Below, piece after piece: positions 9,412-21,401 of a stretch of DNA of 64,000 bases; within the stretch, counting starts at the first letter, position 1; the number at the start of each line of letters is the position of its first letter. The notes under the pieces are model-generated. The model saw only the letters and a program-made list of their open reading frames with translations. It did no database searches and had not been told where the DNA came from. Source of the stretch: Alentia gelatinosa (taxonomy: Eukaryota; Annelida; Polychaeta; Phyllodocida; Polynoidae); contig OX465589.1 of the NCBI GenBank assembly GCA_950022655.1, forward strand, positions 28,869,970 through 28,933,969, given 5' to 3'. The position numbers and the translations under genes were made by a program.

Positions 9412-11227
9412 ATGTCTGTCCAACAGAATGCGAACACCAAGGCTGAAGCCGGCACAGAATGGGCGGACTTAGCACAGCCTGACGATACTGTCCGTATGGA
9501 CATATCCGAGTCACGCAGCCAACACAGCAACGCAGACTATGTTGATGGCAAGCGACTGACCTACGGCCCGGTGGCAGGTCCGAGTCATGCACCGGACTCA
9601 GCGCAGCCACATGCCGCCAAACCTCCCGTAGAGCCCAGGCCCACAGCGCTGGGAGAACTGGAAGTGAGGATACACCCGGGTAGAGCTGAGGATGCACATA
9701 ATCCCTTTGACGATCCCGTACAAGCTGTCGAAGCACAGCCTGAGCCTCAACCACCACCCAGTGTGGACCAGGTAAATAACACCATTCCATTCACTGTACA
9801 TTTAACATGTAAACAGACTAAACAGCGCAAGCTGACTGACTTATGGTCCGCCGTCACGCCGGATGCTTCACCCGCGTCTACCGCTGACAGTGAAACCACT
9901 CGGCAGCAGTCTGACTCTAACACGGAGACGGACTGCGTGCCTACACTCGACCATACATCCAAATGTGTACTAAAACCGTGCGTTCAGTCGCCGCTCGGTA
10001 CTAGCACACAAAAATCAAGACATACTGATAATAATTGTCAAGCTCTGTCTAAATCCGATCAAATATCGCACTTGCTGTATATCCCTCTCACGCAGAGACG
10101 GCGAGCAAGAGAGAGGCCGCACTCGAGTGTGTGCCTACAAGCCTCTACATATAAGCGGAAATGCTTACCTAGTTCTGACGATGATGTAAACTTGACATTA
10201 CTGTTAGAACTCGACAACGACGATCCGACACTCGGATCTCCTTGTAAGAAAAGAAATCTAGACGAATCTAATTCTAGAATCTCTTCAACTAAATGTCTCA
10301 CACAAGGCCGTGATTCTGAAATGACAGCTAGTCTGCCATCTTCTAACCCGACCTTGGACCCAGATGGGGAAAACGAACTTGATCAACCCAGTTTGCTATG
10401 TACGTTAAACCCTTTTGATAATGTCAAATCACATTGTCCCAAAACTGAATCTGTTCTCAAATCTTTTCAGAACATCGACGACCTTGTACCCAAACAGGCC
10501 CGTGGGCCCTGGAGGGCGGCGAAAGCTGAAGCGAACCGATGTGTGAAAGCCAGGCTGAGGGCATAATGGTACGATACTGCCATTAAACTCAACCACATAG
10601 AACCGTGGACTGTGGGGATCACGGAACCCCCGCAGTTTCTTCGGAACACGGATCTAATGCCCGAGATCAGAACAAATCTGAGTAAAAGCTGCACGCGACA
10701 TAATGGAGGCGACTAAGCGTCACCTGTATGAGACAAGCAACTACTCATACCAGACATCTGAGGCCTACTACGGCTCCGTCAGACTCCTGGTATCTGCGGC
10801 CAACCCACCAGACAAGACCACCGCCATAATGAAGAAGGTGCATGAACTCAACTCTAAAGCCAATGACCACGAGAGTAAGTCCGAGCAGACCCGCCTGAGG
10901 GCCAGGCTCGACACTCTAGCCGAACGGAGACCAGTGTCCCTGGACCTAAGGGACCCGGCCTCAGCGGCAAGGAATCAGGCGAAGGCAAAGAAGAAAAATG
11001 AAGCCCCGACTCAGGATTTTCCTCAGACTGCCCCACCCAACTTCACTGACAGGGGGGGTGAGGTCAACAACGACCACAAGGCAGGAAGGCTCCCTACGAT
11101 GCGGCAAACCGCAGAGGGGGGGCATGTGGAAGGGGACGCGGGGGGTCAAACCAGGACCCGCGCACCCAGCCAAAACAAAACAGGGGAGGGGCACCAAAGC
11201 CCAGACCCACCTGAACCAAAGTCCTAA
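9412..11227 (+). pseudogene. PLE upstream ORF (N-terminal region), unknown function, broken
   Basis: First coding region of the PLE. The segment 9412-10566 is disordered-looking: rich in Ser, Thr, Asp, Pro and Asn, no known domain. A TAA at 10564-10566 interrupts a frame that continues with W-Y-D-x-A-I-K-L-N and P-W-x-V-G-I-x-x-P-P to about 10725. A +1 shift leads into 10703-11227, which is charged and helical at first (H-E-L-N-S-K-A-N-D-H), then Pro/Arg-rich. Another frame (10998-11420) is also open and Cys-rich near its end, so the reading frame toward the LINE insertion is uncertain. Some PLEs carry such a leading ORF. I assign no role. Confidence 0.5.
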
Positions 11228-11492
11228 GGCCACGACCGTAGGACCCACAGTGAACTTGACCTCTGAATTGTCCACCGATTCCGAAACTGTTTCTCGTTAC
11301 AATGCCTTTTGCTCATGTTCGAGCCTTGTCTGTTCATGTAACACTGTTTGTTCAGTTGACTCGTGTAGTCTTCCGCGCAATAAAAATGCCAAATGTTTGT
11401 ACACAGGCGTAGATTTCTTTATATTTTTTTTTTATTGTCTGTACCTCTCGAAAACGTTGAGTTTTTCAGGCACTCCATAAATGATATACATG

Positions 11493-12023
11493 TGTGGTGG
11501 TCGCCGCCTGTCTAGCAGGTTGGATGACCCCAATCCGGAACGCTAGTTCCAGGCAGGATCCCACCCTACGCACTCACGTAGGTTGGTTCGGTTTTCGGTT
11601 AGTTTGCACAGACCTATTCACACATAACACAACAACGTCATTTAATAAACAAGGGTGTTTATTAATCACTTACTTCCCGGAAAGATCTGGAAGATCTTCC
11701 CCACAAGTACAGTACCCTAGCACATAGGTGTTAGGTAACGCTGGATAGGCCAATCCGGAGGATTAGCCTAACCACCAGGAAGGTTACAAGAACCCGCCTG
11801 CAAAGTGAGGGCCCAAGGATCCGTTCCGTAGAAGGGACGCGCAAGGACAGCCTGTCGACCTACTGTGAATGCTGAGTATATATACTAAGCGTTACGTAAT
11901 CCCGGTCTCCGCCGCGCCACTCTCGTGTGCGGCGTTGTCCGGAATCACTGCACAGTAAGGATCGGCATATCGCGCCACCTTCCGTGAAACAAACGAACAC
12001 TGCTGGATTCCCGTCCCACTACA
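11493..12023 (-). repeat. 3' LTR of Gypsy B
   Basis: On the minus strand it reads from TGTAGTGGGA to CCACCACA. It contains a TATA-like TATATATAC near 11878 and an AATAAA-type signal near 11645, inside a palindromic AAGATC/GATCTT region near 11680. Partner is 23358-23888. Confidence 0.93.
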
Positions 12024-12040
12024 TTACCCCTCCCAGTTTT
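12024..12040 (-). promoter_or_regulatory. polypurine tract of Gypsy B
   Basis: On the minus strand AACTGGGAGGGGTAA stands directly before the LTR TG, the normal position for the plus-strand primer. The same tract precedes the 3' LTR of Gypsy C at 45104-45120. Confidence 0.85.
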
Positions 12041-13370
12041 TACTAAGGGGGGAACCAAGGCAGCCATTTTGCTGCTAAGGGACTACCCAATTAAAAATTA
12101 CAACATATATCCAGCAGTTCTTGGTCTACTCTCTAGCTTCCTGGTGTTCACAAGAATTCACTGATACCAACGTATAAGTGAAAAAGGTGGAATTGTAAGA
12201 TGGAGAAATTATTAAAAATATGGAAGATATGACATTTAGGAAAGAGGAAACGACATTTGAAGAATGAAGGACTAGCCTCGCTAGCACCTTGAATAAATGT
12301 GATATTCACCCATCTTGAGCCGGGGAGCGGGTTCTTGAGCGTTGGGCAGGGAAGACTCGACAGTCGCGGACCTACAGGTGGTCAGCCCGGCCTGTCGAGC
12401 ACTCTGCCTCCAGCTGTTCCAGATCTTGTTGAAGTCCTCTGTTAGCTCCCGGCGAGTGAAGTGTCGTTCTCTTTCTCATCTTAAAGTATCGAGCCCAGCT
12501 GGCCCATCGGCGTAGCAGACCTACTACATTCAGCCCGATGCCGACGGGTGCTGGGCTTCCCACTGTTCTTCAAGTTGGAAGACATCCATAAGTAGAGAAG
12601 GGTTAGCCTCGCTAAACACCTTCCGAGTTGAAAGTTTCCGAATACGGAAATAACGGCCAAAAAGGCAAAACAATTCTCCATCCACCTGGTAAGAGTGTGT
12701 GGTATCAATGTTCTTTCATTTTGACTCCAGCTATACTGGCATATCTTTTTCTCGGCTCGAATCGAGTACCAATTAAGGCCCCAATTCTAAGCCGGATTCA
12801 GAACTTACGATCACCGACCCAAGGTAGAAATAGCCGGCTTAATCCAACAGATCAGGGGTTACGCCTACTATCTCACTATCGAGTCGATGAACTCAGTTCC
12901 GACACAGACCTGGCAAGTCAGATCTATACCCGAAAGGCATAATCTTCCTTACCTGGTACCAAGTACTAGTGTGGACGATATCCACACCACAGGCCGGAGG
13001 TTTTCGTGATGGGGCCTATTACGGGCCTGACCATCGAGAGAACCTTCAGCCGTCTGAAACCAGGGTTGTGCCTTAGGGAAGTCATATTAATGACTTTCCC
13101 CAGCCCCAACCCAGGATCGCTTATCATTGGTTACTCCTAACTTTCCCTCTACCCCTCCCAGCGATCCTTGCGGTTCGCTGAGAAAGTGCAGAATTCTGGC
13201 TAGGAGGCCACATTCTGGAAGTAGCTAGGTCGGAAAATTTTTTTCCTCCCCGGGACTTCCCATACCAGTCTGACTTCGGATCCAGGAGAGTTGTTGGCTC
13301 TGCCGGTTCTGAGTTTAGACGGCGTCTTCCCGGCTTGTTAGGCACCAGCCGAGTCGGTCATTGTCAACCC
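12041..13370. other. 3' non-coding region of Gypsy B
   Basis: Lies between ORF3 and the polypurine tract. It is homologous to 43727-45103 in Gypsy C. Short ORFs in both copies (for example 12372-12563 minus, 63 codons) have about 15 replacements in 63 residues between copies, as expected for unconstrained sequence, so I call none of them genes. Confidence 0.6.
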
Positions 13371-16300
13371 CTAAATATCCTCGTCGGAGGATATCCTGAG
13401 GTCGAGAAGGTCCGACTGGCTTGGTGCGCTAGCCGTCGGTGGAACCGACGTTGCCAGGGCGGTCCTCTCCGGTCGCAGTGGACTCGACGAAGGCTGCAAC
13501 TGAGACATCAACTGCTGTAGAGAGGTTGGTCCGGTATCTAAAAAGATTCCAGACTCCAATGGGATGATGTTGGTATTCACCCCCAGTGCCCCACTTGGTT
13601 CCTCGGGCTGATCTACCGGCTTAGCCCTGGAAGGCTTTGCTGATTTTTCAGCCCGTGTTACCGTGGGAGGCCTCCTCGGCTGTAGGACTTCAGTTTGATC
13701 CTGTGGGGTCTGACCGGGTCCTGACAGCGGAGTATCCACACTGACATCCATGGGCTGAGCCGCTATGGATGTAGTGTCCTGGTGGGAAGTTTCTTCCACG
13801 GGTGACCATCCCAACATGCCAGCGAGTTGCTGACGTGTCGGGTTTGATTCTTCCGTGGTGAACTGAAGAAATCTTCCCCGGCTCCTTTGACGGGCCAACC
13901 ACGCTTCCTCAAGGGCTTGCGGGTCGTCACCGATGTCATAGAGCGACATACCCAAGTGCCGAAGACAACGTTCATCTTGGCGATGGGTCTGGGCTTCCGC
14001 CCGGGCAAACCTCGACTTGGCCGTGGTTTTCGCAATACGCGCGTCCTCTAAGTCCAACGCGTATTGTTTACCCAGGCCTTTCGTGGCTTCTCTTACCTCG
14101 AATCGGGCTAGGTTCACTAGCTCCTTAACGAGGCCTTCATGGAGAGACTGCGCGCCCATTCGGACACGGCCCTCCAAGGTGCCACCTATATGCGACTCTA
14201 GCTGATCCGCCCGTTGGACGTATTCAACCGACATCGCACAGGGAGAAGAAGTCACCTTCGACGCAACGGGTGGTTGTGTCGTTGGTTTCTTCTTTACCTC
14301 AACAACCGGGTTGGTTGGTGGAGGGAGTGCCGGAAAGGCCTCTTCCTCCTCAACTTTCCCGGGTGCTTGGGTAGCACCTCTGTTGAGCGGGGAAACTCCC
14401 GAGAGACTTGAGCTAGGAAGAGTCCCAGCTGGTTTTTCTACGGGTCCGCGGGCTTTTGAAGCCGTTGGGACGTTTCGTTCACTCAGGTCTGAGAGGAGTT
14501 TCAATCCCCCAGACAACTTTGGCCCTACCTGGTAAGCAGCTTCCACCACGTCAGCGATGGTGTGCTTACCCGGAGCCAATTTTTTCCTGGGCTTCCGACT
14601 GGATCGCTCAGAAGTGTCAGTCTCGCTGGACGAGGACGATGACAGCTTCTTGACCCGTCGTTTAGCCTTCGAGGACTTTTGAGACGGTTCCCAGCTAAGG
14701 GACCGTTTCTTCCTCGACTCTTTTGATATCTGTCGATGTTTTGAAGCGGATAGCATCAGACTCCCGAACCAGCCAGGATTCTTCTTCCATCCGATCTTAA
14801 ACAATCGACCATCTGTCACACAAGTCTCCGGTTTGCCTTTCTGAGCCTCGGAACCTAAGTCAACGAATCTCTGCCACAGATTCATGACCCGTTCCCGAGC
14901 AGCAGCATCAGCAGTCCGTTGTTCCCGGGCAATGTGTCTGACTAGACACGATCGCCTTGAACTGGCACACCCAGCCTGACAAGAACCACCCTTCTTGCCA
15001 AGGCACTGTAGCCATGGTCGTTCGGCTAAGTGTACCTCTACGAGGTGCCTAGCGTAAAGACCTTCAGTCGCGTAGGTCGGTGACAATTTCTTGTCCCTCC
15101 CATGGCAACTCAAGAAGACACAATGATTGCCGTTCCCAAACTTGTGCCATGCGTACGCGATCCGGTCTTTGACCTGATCCTCGTACTTCAGCCGGCCAAC
15201 TCGGGACACTCCTTTCACCCGGTCTATGTACCAGGCGTTGGGAGAACCCTCGTCAACTAGCCACTCCTCGTCATCCGAGGTTCCATCTAAACCGACACCA
15301 TCGGGGATGTAATGTCGGTTCCCATGACGGAGATCTTCTAGGCAAGTGTAAGTCTTGCCCAGCAAAGAGGCGGGTATCTGTCTAGCTACCGTTCTCTTCC
15401 CAGCCCGCTTTACGCCAGGTTGGAAATCACCGTCATCATTGTCGGGGTTGGATGAGACCAGGGGTTTAGCCTTGTCCATCTCTGTTCCCCAACACTTGAC
15501 CTCTCCGCCACCCGTGGCACCTGTTGAGGTACTCGGTGTAGCGTCAGCCGCACCAGGTCCAGCCTGCGCCGCGGGTTTGTCCGAGCCTTTCGACTCAGCC
15601 CCCTTTGACTCCTCACGCTTCCCGGTTTGAGGTTTCCCTTTCTCTGAGTCACGCGATTCCGGCTGACCTCCTGTCCTTTCTAGCTCCGCCTCAGCCCGTT
15701 TCCGGGCTGCACGACGGAGTCGCTTTCGGTTCTGTTTCGAAAGCTGCGGCTCAGTCTTGTCAGCTTCCCGAGGTTTTGACACCTCAGTCTTACTGACAGA
15801 CTTCCCCGGCGCGGGTTTAGCCGGTGTTGACACCGGTTTCTCACCTTTGCTGGACGACCCTTTTACAGAGTCGTCCCCAACTGACGAATCTCCATAGCCG
15901 TCTCTGTCCCAGCCTCAGACTTTCCGGGTTTTGCTACCGGACCCGGGGCCAAAAAGGTCCCGGCTTCCGCCAGCTCCACTCCGGGTGGAGTCCAATTTTG
16001 GTACATTGACTGTACTATGGCACGCGTTTTGGGATCTGGGATCCCAGCTAACATTTGTTCCAGGCTCTGGGTTGAAACCTCATCCCTGGAACCCATCTCT
16101 TCGGAGGACTTCCTCGGAGAGTGACAACGCGGGCGGGCTCGGCCTCGCCTCGGCATATCGCGCTCCGATTCGGAACCTTCGGCCATAACCACATCCGAGT
16201 CAGAGGCTTCAGTTTTCACTGAGCTCGTCTTCGGACGGGCACCAGAAGAGCCCTTAGCGGCCGGGGCCGCCTCAGACTTCTTCCCGGTGTGACTTTTTCC

Positions 16301-16504
16301 CTTTCCGGGTCGTTCATCTCGGGTTTCCCCAAGAAGAACAGAGTCCTCAGACTCGTCCCCTTCCAGGTCAAAATCACCATCATCTGACCCGATGAGCAAA
16401 GCATCATCGTCCAGATCTGCCCCCCGCTCAGCCGAAGCTGAGGATCCGGGCAGGGGTGAGGGGAGCTCGCGCTCACCCTCCGTAAACGGGGCACGGTCAG
16501 CCAT
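13371..16504 (-). pseudogene. ORF3 of Gypsy B: large acidic/basic protein with zinc fingers, one frameshift
   Basis: A protein of about 1,040 residues in the position of env but without signal peptide or membrane segment. Segments 16504-15863 and 15833-13371 are separate frames; Gypsy C reads through the junction, so a frameshift near 15850 is decay. N-terminal part: acidic, with hydrophobic-then-acidic motifs (ALLIGSDDGDFD). Next, a basic helix (KQNRKRLRRAARKRAEAE). The core holds two Cys/His clusters: C-x4-C...H-x4-H (about 15125-15015) and a C-rich finger ending C-L-V-R-H-I-A-R-E-x (about 15000-14930). Then Ser/Lys-rich and coiled-coil regions and a C-terminal L-D-L-x-I-S-S-D-E-D-I, resembling a SUMO-interaction motif. 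The finger core differs from Gypsy C at about 9 of 160 residues, so it is constrained. Likely nuclear and nucleic-acid binding (inference). Confidence 0.75.
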
Positions 16505-17073
16505 GCTGCTACCGCCCGACTCCTGTGGTGCTAGGCACCACTCCGATCACAGAGTGAAGACTACTGAAAAAAACAGGGTCTTATATACTCCTAAGTGACC
16601 TAGATTCACTGTCGCGAACCAATCAACCGTGTCGAGACTGGCTCATCTTGAGCGTCTCAACACCGCATGCGTGAAGAAACAAAAGGTCAGCGTTACGCTC
16701 GACTTGATTCGTTCAAGCCTTCAATCACCCAGCACAGGTTCCGGAACCCGGGGAAACCCCTTTTCGAGCTCCACCCTGAGTTCTCTACCGTGTGGGAATT
16801 CTTATCGCCGTCGTGTATCTCGCTGATAGTTTGGGAGACTTGTCTAATTTCCATGTAAATGGATCTGACCTTTCAGAGCGTTTGGCAATTCTGCAGCCTC
16901 TAGAGGGTCCTCGACGGGGTCCCTTAGAGCAACGTCTGGGCTGCGGCACATAACGACTGATTTTAAGGTAACTGTTTGATCAACATTCTTGTATAATTGA
17001 CACGCCACTGACTACCAACGATTTACATTTCGTACCATTGCTTCTCGTTGTGTTTTCGACAACCCCGGCACCA
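16505..17073. other. spacer between pol and ORF3 of Gypsy B
   Basis: About 570 bp with no supported ORF. Homologous to 40176-40694 in Gypsy C. It may contain a splice acceptor or promoter for ORF3; none is evident by eye. Confidence 0.5.
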
Positions 17074-20000
17074 CTACTCTTTGTAGTTAACCACAGCCTT
17101 CGATTTTAGTCGAGAGCTGCAGCGGGGGTTTGAGTCTATTTTAGACTCCATTCTACATCTCGAACCATGTTTATTATACACGGCTCGATTTGTAGCAAAT
17201 TTAGACTTTTCCATATCAGGTTTTTCTTCTACCCACACTCCCCTTTTTAGGTTAGCGTAAGTAGGAATCACCTTCCGCGGATGTCCCGGTTTTCGCCGTG
17301 TAGGCGAGCACCCACTCGGAACCCCGGTAACCTTTGACCGGGACTTCCCTATCGGGGTCTGCCTCCGCCGTGTTGACGGGGGTTTGACACCCGGCTTCCC
17401 GGCTCTTTGAACCCGGGACTTCCCTGGTTTCCCAGTAGGACCCGTGTTCAGTGACACATCCCGCTTTGTAGCAGGGTGTGAAACTTCAAAGTCAGAACAT
17501 TCGCGCTTTCCTTCCCATAGTCGTAAACGAGCTACATGGGATTTATAACGCCTTCTTGACCATTCGTCTTCTATCACTACTGTCATTTCTGACAATAATT
17601 GAATAATTCTGAATGGTCCGTCCCAGTTAGGAGCGAGTTTTACATTTACCAACGGAGTGTGGTATCGTACAACCCGGTCTCCTACTCGGAACTTACATGG
17701 TTTAAGATTGACGTCATGTCCAGTCTTTTGCCACTCTGCTGCTTTCGTCAGATTCCGTCTCGCAAGGTAATATCCCTCTATAAAACGTTCTCTGAGTTTT
17801 TCGACAAATCCTATGGGACAAGGATCATCCGTAGACATTCCAGGAACCCCATAGACTATGTCCGCGGGCATTACTATTTCCTCGCCAAAGACGAGTAAAT
17901 TAGGTGAACACCCCGTGCTTGAATGAATGGTCCCATTATATGCGTGAGCTATAAATGGTGCTAATTCATCCCAATTCTTCCGATTTTCATCTACCAGGGT
18001 CCGAAGACACTGGATCAATGTCCGGTTGAATCTCTCTACCATACCATCTGATTGGGGACGATATGGATTCGTATGTGTCTTTTTAATCTCGAGTATCCTA
18101 CACATTTCTTTCCAGATCTGGGATTCAAATTCCCTTCCTTGGTCGGAATGTAGTACGCTCGGAGTTCCAAAAGGCAACATCCAGTTTTTCACTAAAGCTT
18201 CCGCACACGTGGCAGCTTTGTGATTTTTCATGGGATAGATCTGCACATATTTTGTGTAATAATCCATCACCACCATCATACAGGTATTTCCTTCCTCTGA
18301 CTCGTCGATACCAGATATGATATCTAGAGCGATTCTGGCAAACCTGACACCAAACAGTTCCTGTTGTAACGGCATCTTTCTGAGTCCTACCCCGGGTTTG
18401 ACTTTGCTACATATGGAACATCCAGATATCCATCTTCGAATATCTGCACCCATTCAAGGCCAGTAGTAACGACGCCTTATTCTGGCTACCGTTCTTTTCC
18501 GTCCTAGATGAGCTGCACTCCTATGTTCATGACATAGGGTCATTAGTCCAGATCGTAATTCTCGAGGGACCACTAATTGTAGAGCACGTTTAAGTGGTTG
18601 CAATGTGGTTCTCCATCGATATAATACTCCATCTCTGACCTCTAGCTCTTTCCATTGACCACATAGATTCCGAAATTCTCGGTTTTCAGGCGAGATCTCG
18701 GGTCCTGTAGGTCTATGGAGTCCATTAGCTATCAGTTTAGTTAACCGGAACAAATCTGGGTCAGCCTGTTGACTTTCCTTAATCTGTTCTAGTGTCCACT
18801 GATAGTTTAATGGCGGCTTCACTTTCTGGGAACGTAGAGTAGCTATGACTGCTCTATGCTCGCCACAATCCCGGCAATCTGGTCGTCCACATTTCCGCAC
18901 TGGTCTCCTTGAGAGACAATCTGCATTAATGTGTGACTTTCCAGCCCGGTGTTCAATCTGGCAGTTAGTCAACCCGAATTCGGAGAGAGCTGCCAGCCAT
19001 CTTCCAATCATTCCCTCGGCGTCTTTAAAGTTAAAGAGCCATTTGAGAGAAGAATGGTCAGTACGTAAGATGAAATCTCCACCTGCTAAGAAGTGTCGAT
19101 ATTTTCTTACATACACCACAACCGCTAAGAGTTCCCTCTTAGTAGTACAGTAGTTCCGCTGGCTTTTACTTAAGCTGTTGCTGGCAAAAGCTATTGGAAC
19201 TTCTATACCATCTTGTATCTGAGACAAAGCCGCTCCAATACTCTCATTACTAGCATCAGTGTTGAGAATGAACCGACCCTGGGCTAGAGGGTATTTCAAC
19301 ACGGGAGTCTCCGTAAACTTTCTTTTTAGTCCCAGAAAAGCGTGTTCAGCTTCCGGAGTCCATTGGATCTCTTTTGCTTCCCTGGCTTATCTAGTACTAC
19401 ATACTGTTGCATAGGGTGTGCAATTTCAGAAAAACCCGGGATAAAGTCGCGGTAATACGAACAAAATCCTAGGAAAGACCTTATGTCTTTTATATTCTGG
19501 GGGCGTGGCCAATTAGCCACTACCTCCAACTTAGAAGGATCTGCCTGGATTCCATTTCCGGAAACTATCCGTCCTAAGTATTCCACAGATTTGCGAAACA
19601 GCTTACATTTTTGAGGTTTGAGTTTCAACCCATAAGATTGAATACGCTCAAATACCTCTCTCAGGTTCTCTAAACATTCAACATAATTCTTTCCGAAGAT
19701 GATTATGTCGTCTAGATAAACCAAACACTTTTTCCACTGTAGACCCCGCAACATCTGATCCATCATGGATTCGAAAGTCGCAGGAGCGTTACAGAGGCCA
19801 AATGGCATTACTGTGAACTCGTAAAGCCCTTGATGAGTGGTGAACGCCGTTTTAGACTGATCGCCACTGTTCATCTTTACCTGCCAATATCCAGACTGGA
19901 GATCCAGAGTACAAAACCACTGGTTCCCTCCCAGAGAGTCGAGACTCTCATCGATCCGGGGTATTGGGTAGGCATTCTTCCGGGTGATACCATTCAATTT

Positions 20001-21345
20001 TCTGTAATCAATACAGAATCGGCAAGTACCATCCTTTTTAGTAACCATTACCACTGGGCTAGCCCAAGGACTTGCACTGGGGATGATTACTTTCTGGTCC
20101 ATCATTTTCCCTACTTCCTCTTCTAAAGCTTCCCGTTTTACCGGAGGTAGCCGTCGATAAGGAAGGCGGAAAGGTTGATGACCTTCAGTGTCAATCGTGT
20201 GTTCTACTCGATCCGTTCTCCCCAAGGGATCTCCAGGTCGAGTAAAGATTGACTCCATCTTCTTCAAAAGAATCCTTAGTTCATGTCGTTCCCCACTGTT
20301 TAGTGTGTCTGTCGTCTGAACTAAAGTTTCCAGAGTTTCGTGCAATGGACTCGGAACTGGAAGGGATCCCGTTCCTGTATCGATAGCACTAACCCGCACT
20401 TCTTCATAATCATTTCCTATTAAGTCCAACCTTTCCAGTTTAGATTGTCCATCTTCCCCGGTTATTTCGGAAACGGGAATAGGTGTGATTCCCTGTGGAC
20501 TGGAGTCCACTAGGCCATCCACATGAGCTAGAGTTACCCAGCCCAATGTATCACCCTTCCTTAATTTAATCAACCCGGAGGTATGATTACTTATAGGAAT
20601 TGATCCTTCTCTGGCACTTCCGGTCAGGGTATCCCAGGCCTGTATTCCTTTTTTTAGAAAACAGTTCTGGGTCTGGCTCGAAAAGTGCATCTCCACGTGG
20701 TAAGTCACCTTCCCCAGCTATCAGGACATTAACCATCTGCTGGGGGGGGATGCCCACATCTTGTCGAACAGAAATCAATGAAGAAATCCGTCGACAACTA
20801 CATTCCACTTCCATTAACTCAGGAAATTTGAGTCGGAGAGTGCCATCGGGTAGATCTACAGAGCCTCCATAGAGGGTGAGAAAATCTACGCCTAATATTC
20901 CACTTTCTTCGATATCACTGAGTATGGGACCCCATACGAATTCAGTGTTACCTATTGAGACTGGAATAATCACACTACCATAGCACCTCATATGAGTACC
21001 ATTAGCAGCTTTTGCCGAGGCTCCAGGAACATGACATTCCTGCGCAAATCCAAGAGACTGATAGAGTCCGTTGTTTAACACAGAGCGACTAGCACCAGTA
21101 TCCAACAATAGATCTATCTTTCTTCCTTGAATTCTAGCCGGCACATACCAACGTCGTCCTCCTAAAGGGGACGGTTGTCTTATAAACCGTGAGATTCCAT
21201 CCAAGGTTCCAAGATCCCATCCGCGTTGACAAAGCCATTGCAGACAAGGATGCCCGGGTGAAAGATACTTACTACAGATCGTTGCGACCGTATTTTGTAT
21301 CTTCCCCTTTTCTGGTAAGTTGGAAATATTTTCCTCCTTATACAT
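17074..21345 (-). pseudogene. pol: pol of Gypsy B: protease, RT, RNase H, integrase; three breaks
   Basis: Domains in order on the minus strand: retropepsin with D-T-G-A-S (near 21090); reverse transcriptase with intact Y-L-D-D (near 19710); RNase H with D-A-S, E-L-L-A and T-D-H; integrase with an H-H-C-C zinc site (18540-18400) and the D-D-E core (ALDIISG, LHSDQG, GMVERFNR); then a GPF-type C-terminal module (D-G-P-F-R-I) and a basic tail. Breaks: a frameshift in a run of seven A/T near 20655 at the protease-RT junction, a frameshift near 19385 between RT and RNase H, and an in-frame TGA at 18454-18456 inside the integrase zinc domain. Gypsy C lacks the first and third of these. The start at 21345 is nominal; translation probably continues from gag. 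Confidence 0.9.
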
Positions 21346-21401
21346 CTCACAGGTTTGAGTCTCCTGGCACTTTCCTTCCCGGACTGCAGTGTTGCCACTC
21401 G

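Noticed and set aside
12372..12563. 63-codon ORF present in both Gypsy B (minus) and C (44579-44770)
   Set aside because: About 15 of 63 residues differ between copies, much more than in the ORF3 core, and there is no domain. Consistent with conserved DNA, not a conserved protein.
12628..12942. Antisense ORF in the 3' non-coding region of Gypsy B with a counterpart in C (44208-44444)
   Set aside because: Starts and ends differ between copies and similarity follows DNA homology; no motif seen.
15355..15630. Plus-strand ORFs opposite ORF3 of Gypsy B
   Set aside because: Shadows of a GC-rich coding region; the minus frame is supported by comparison with Gypsy C.
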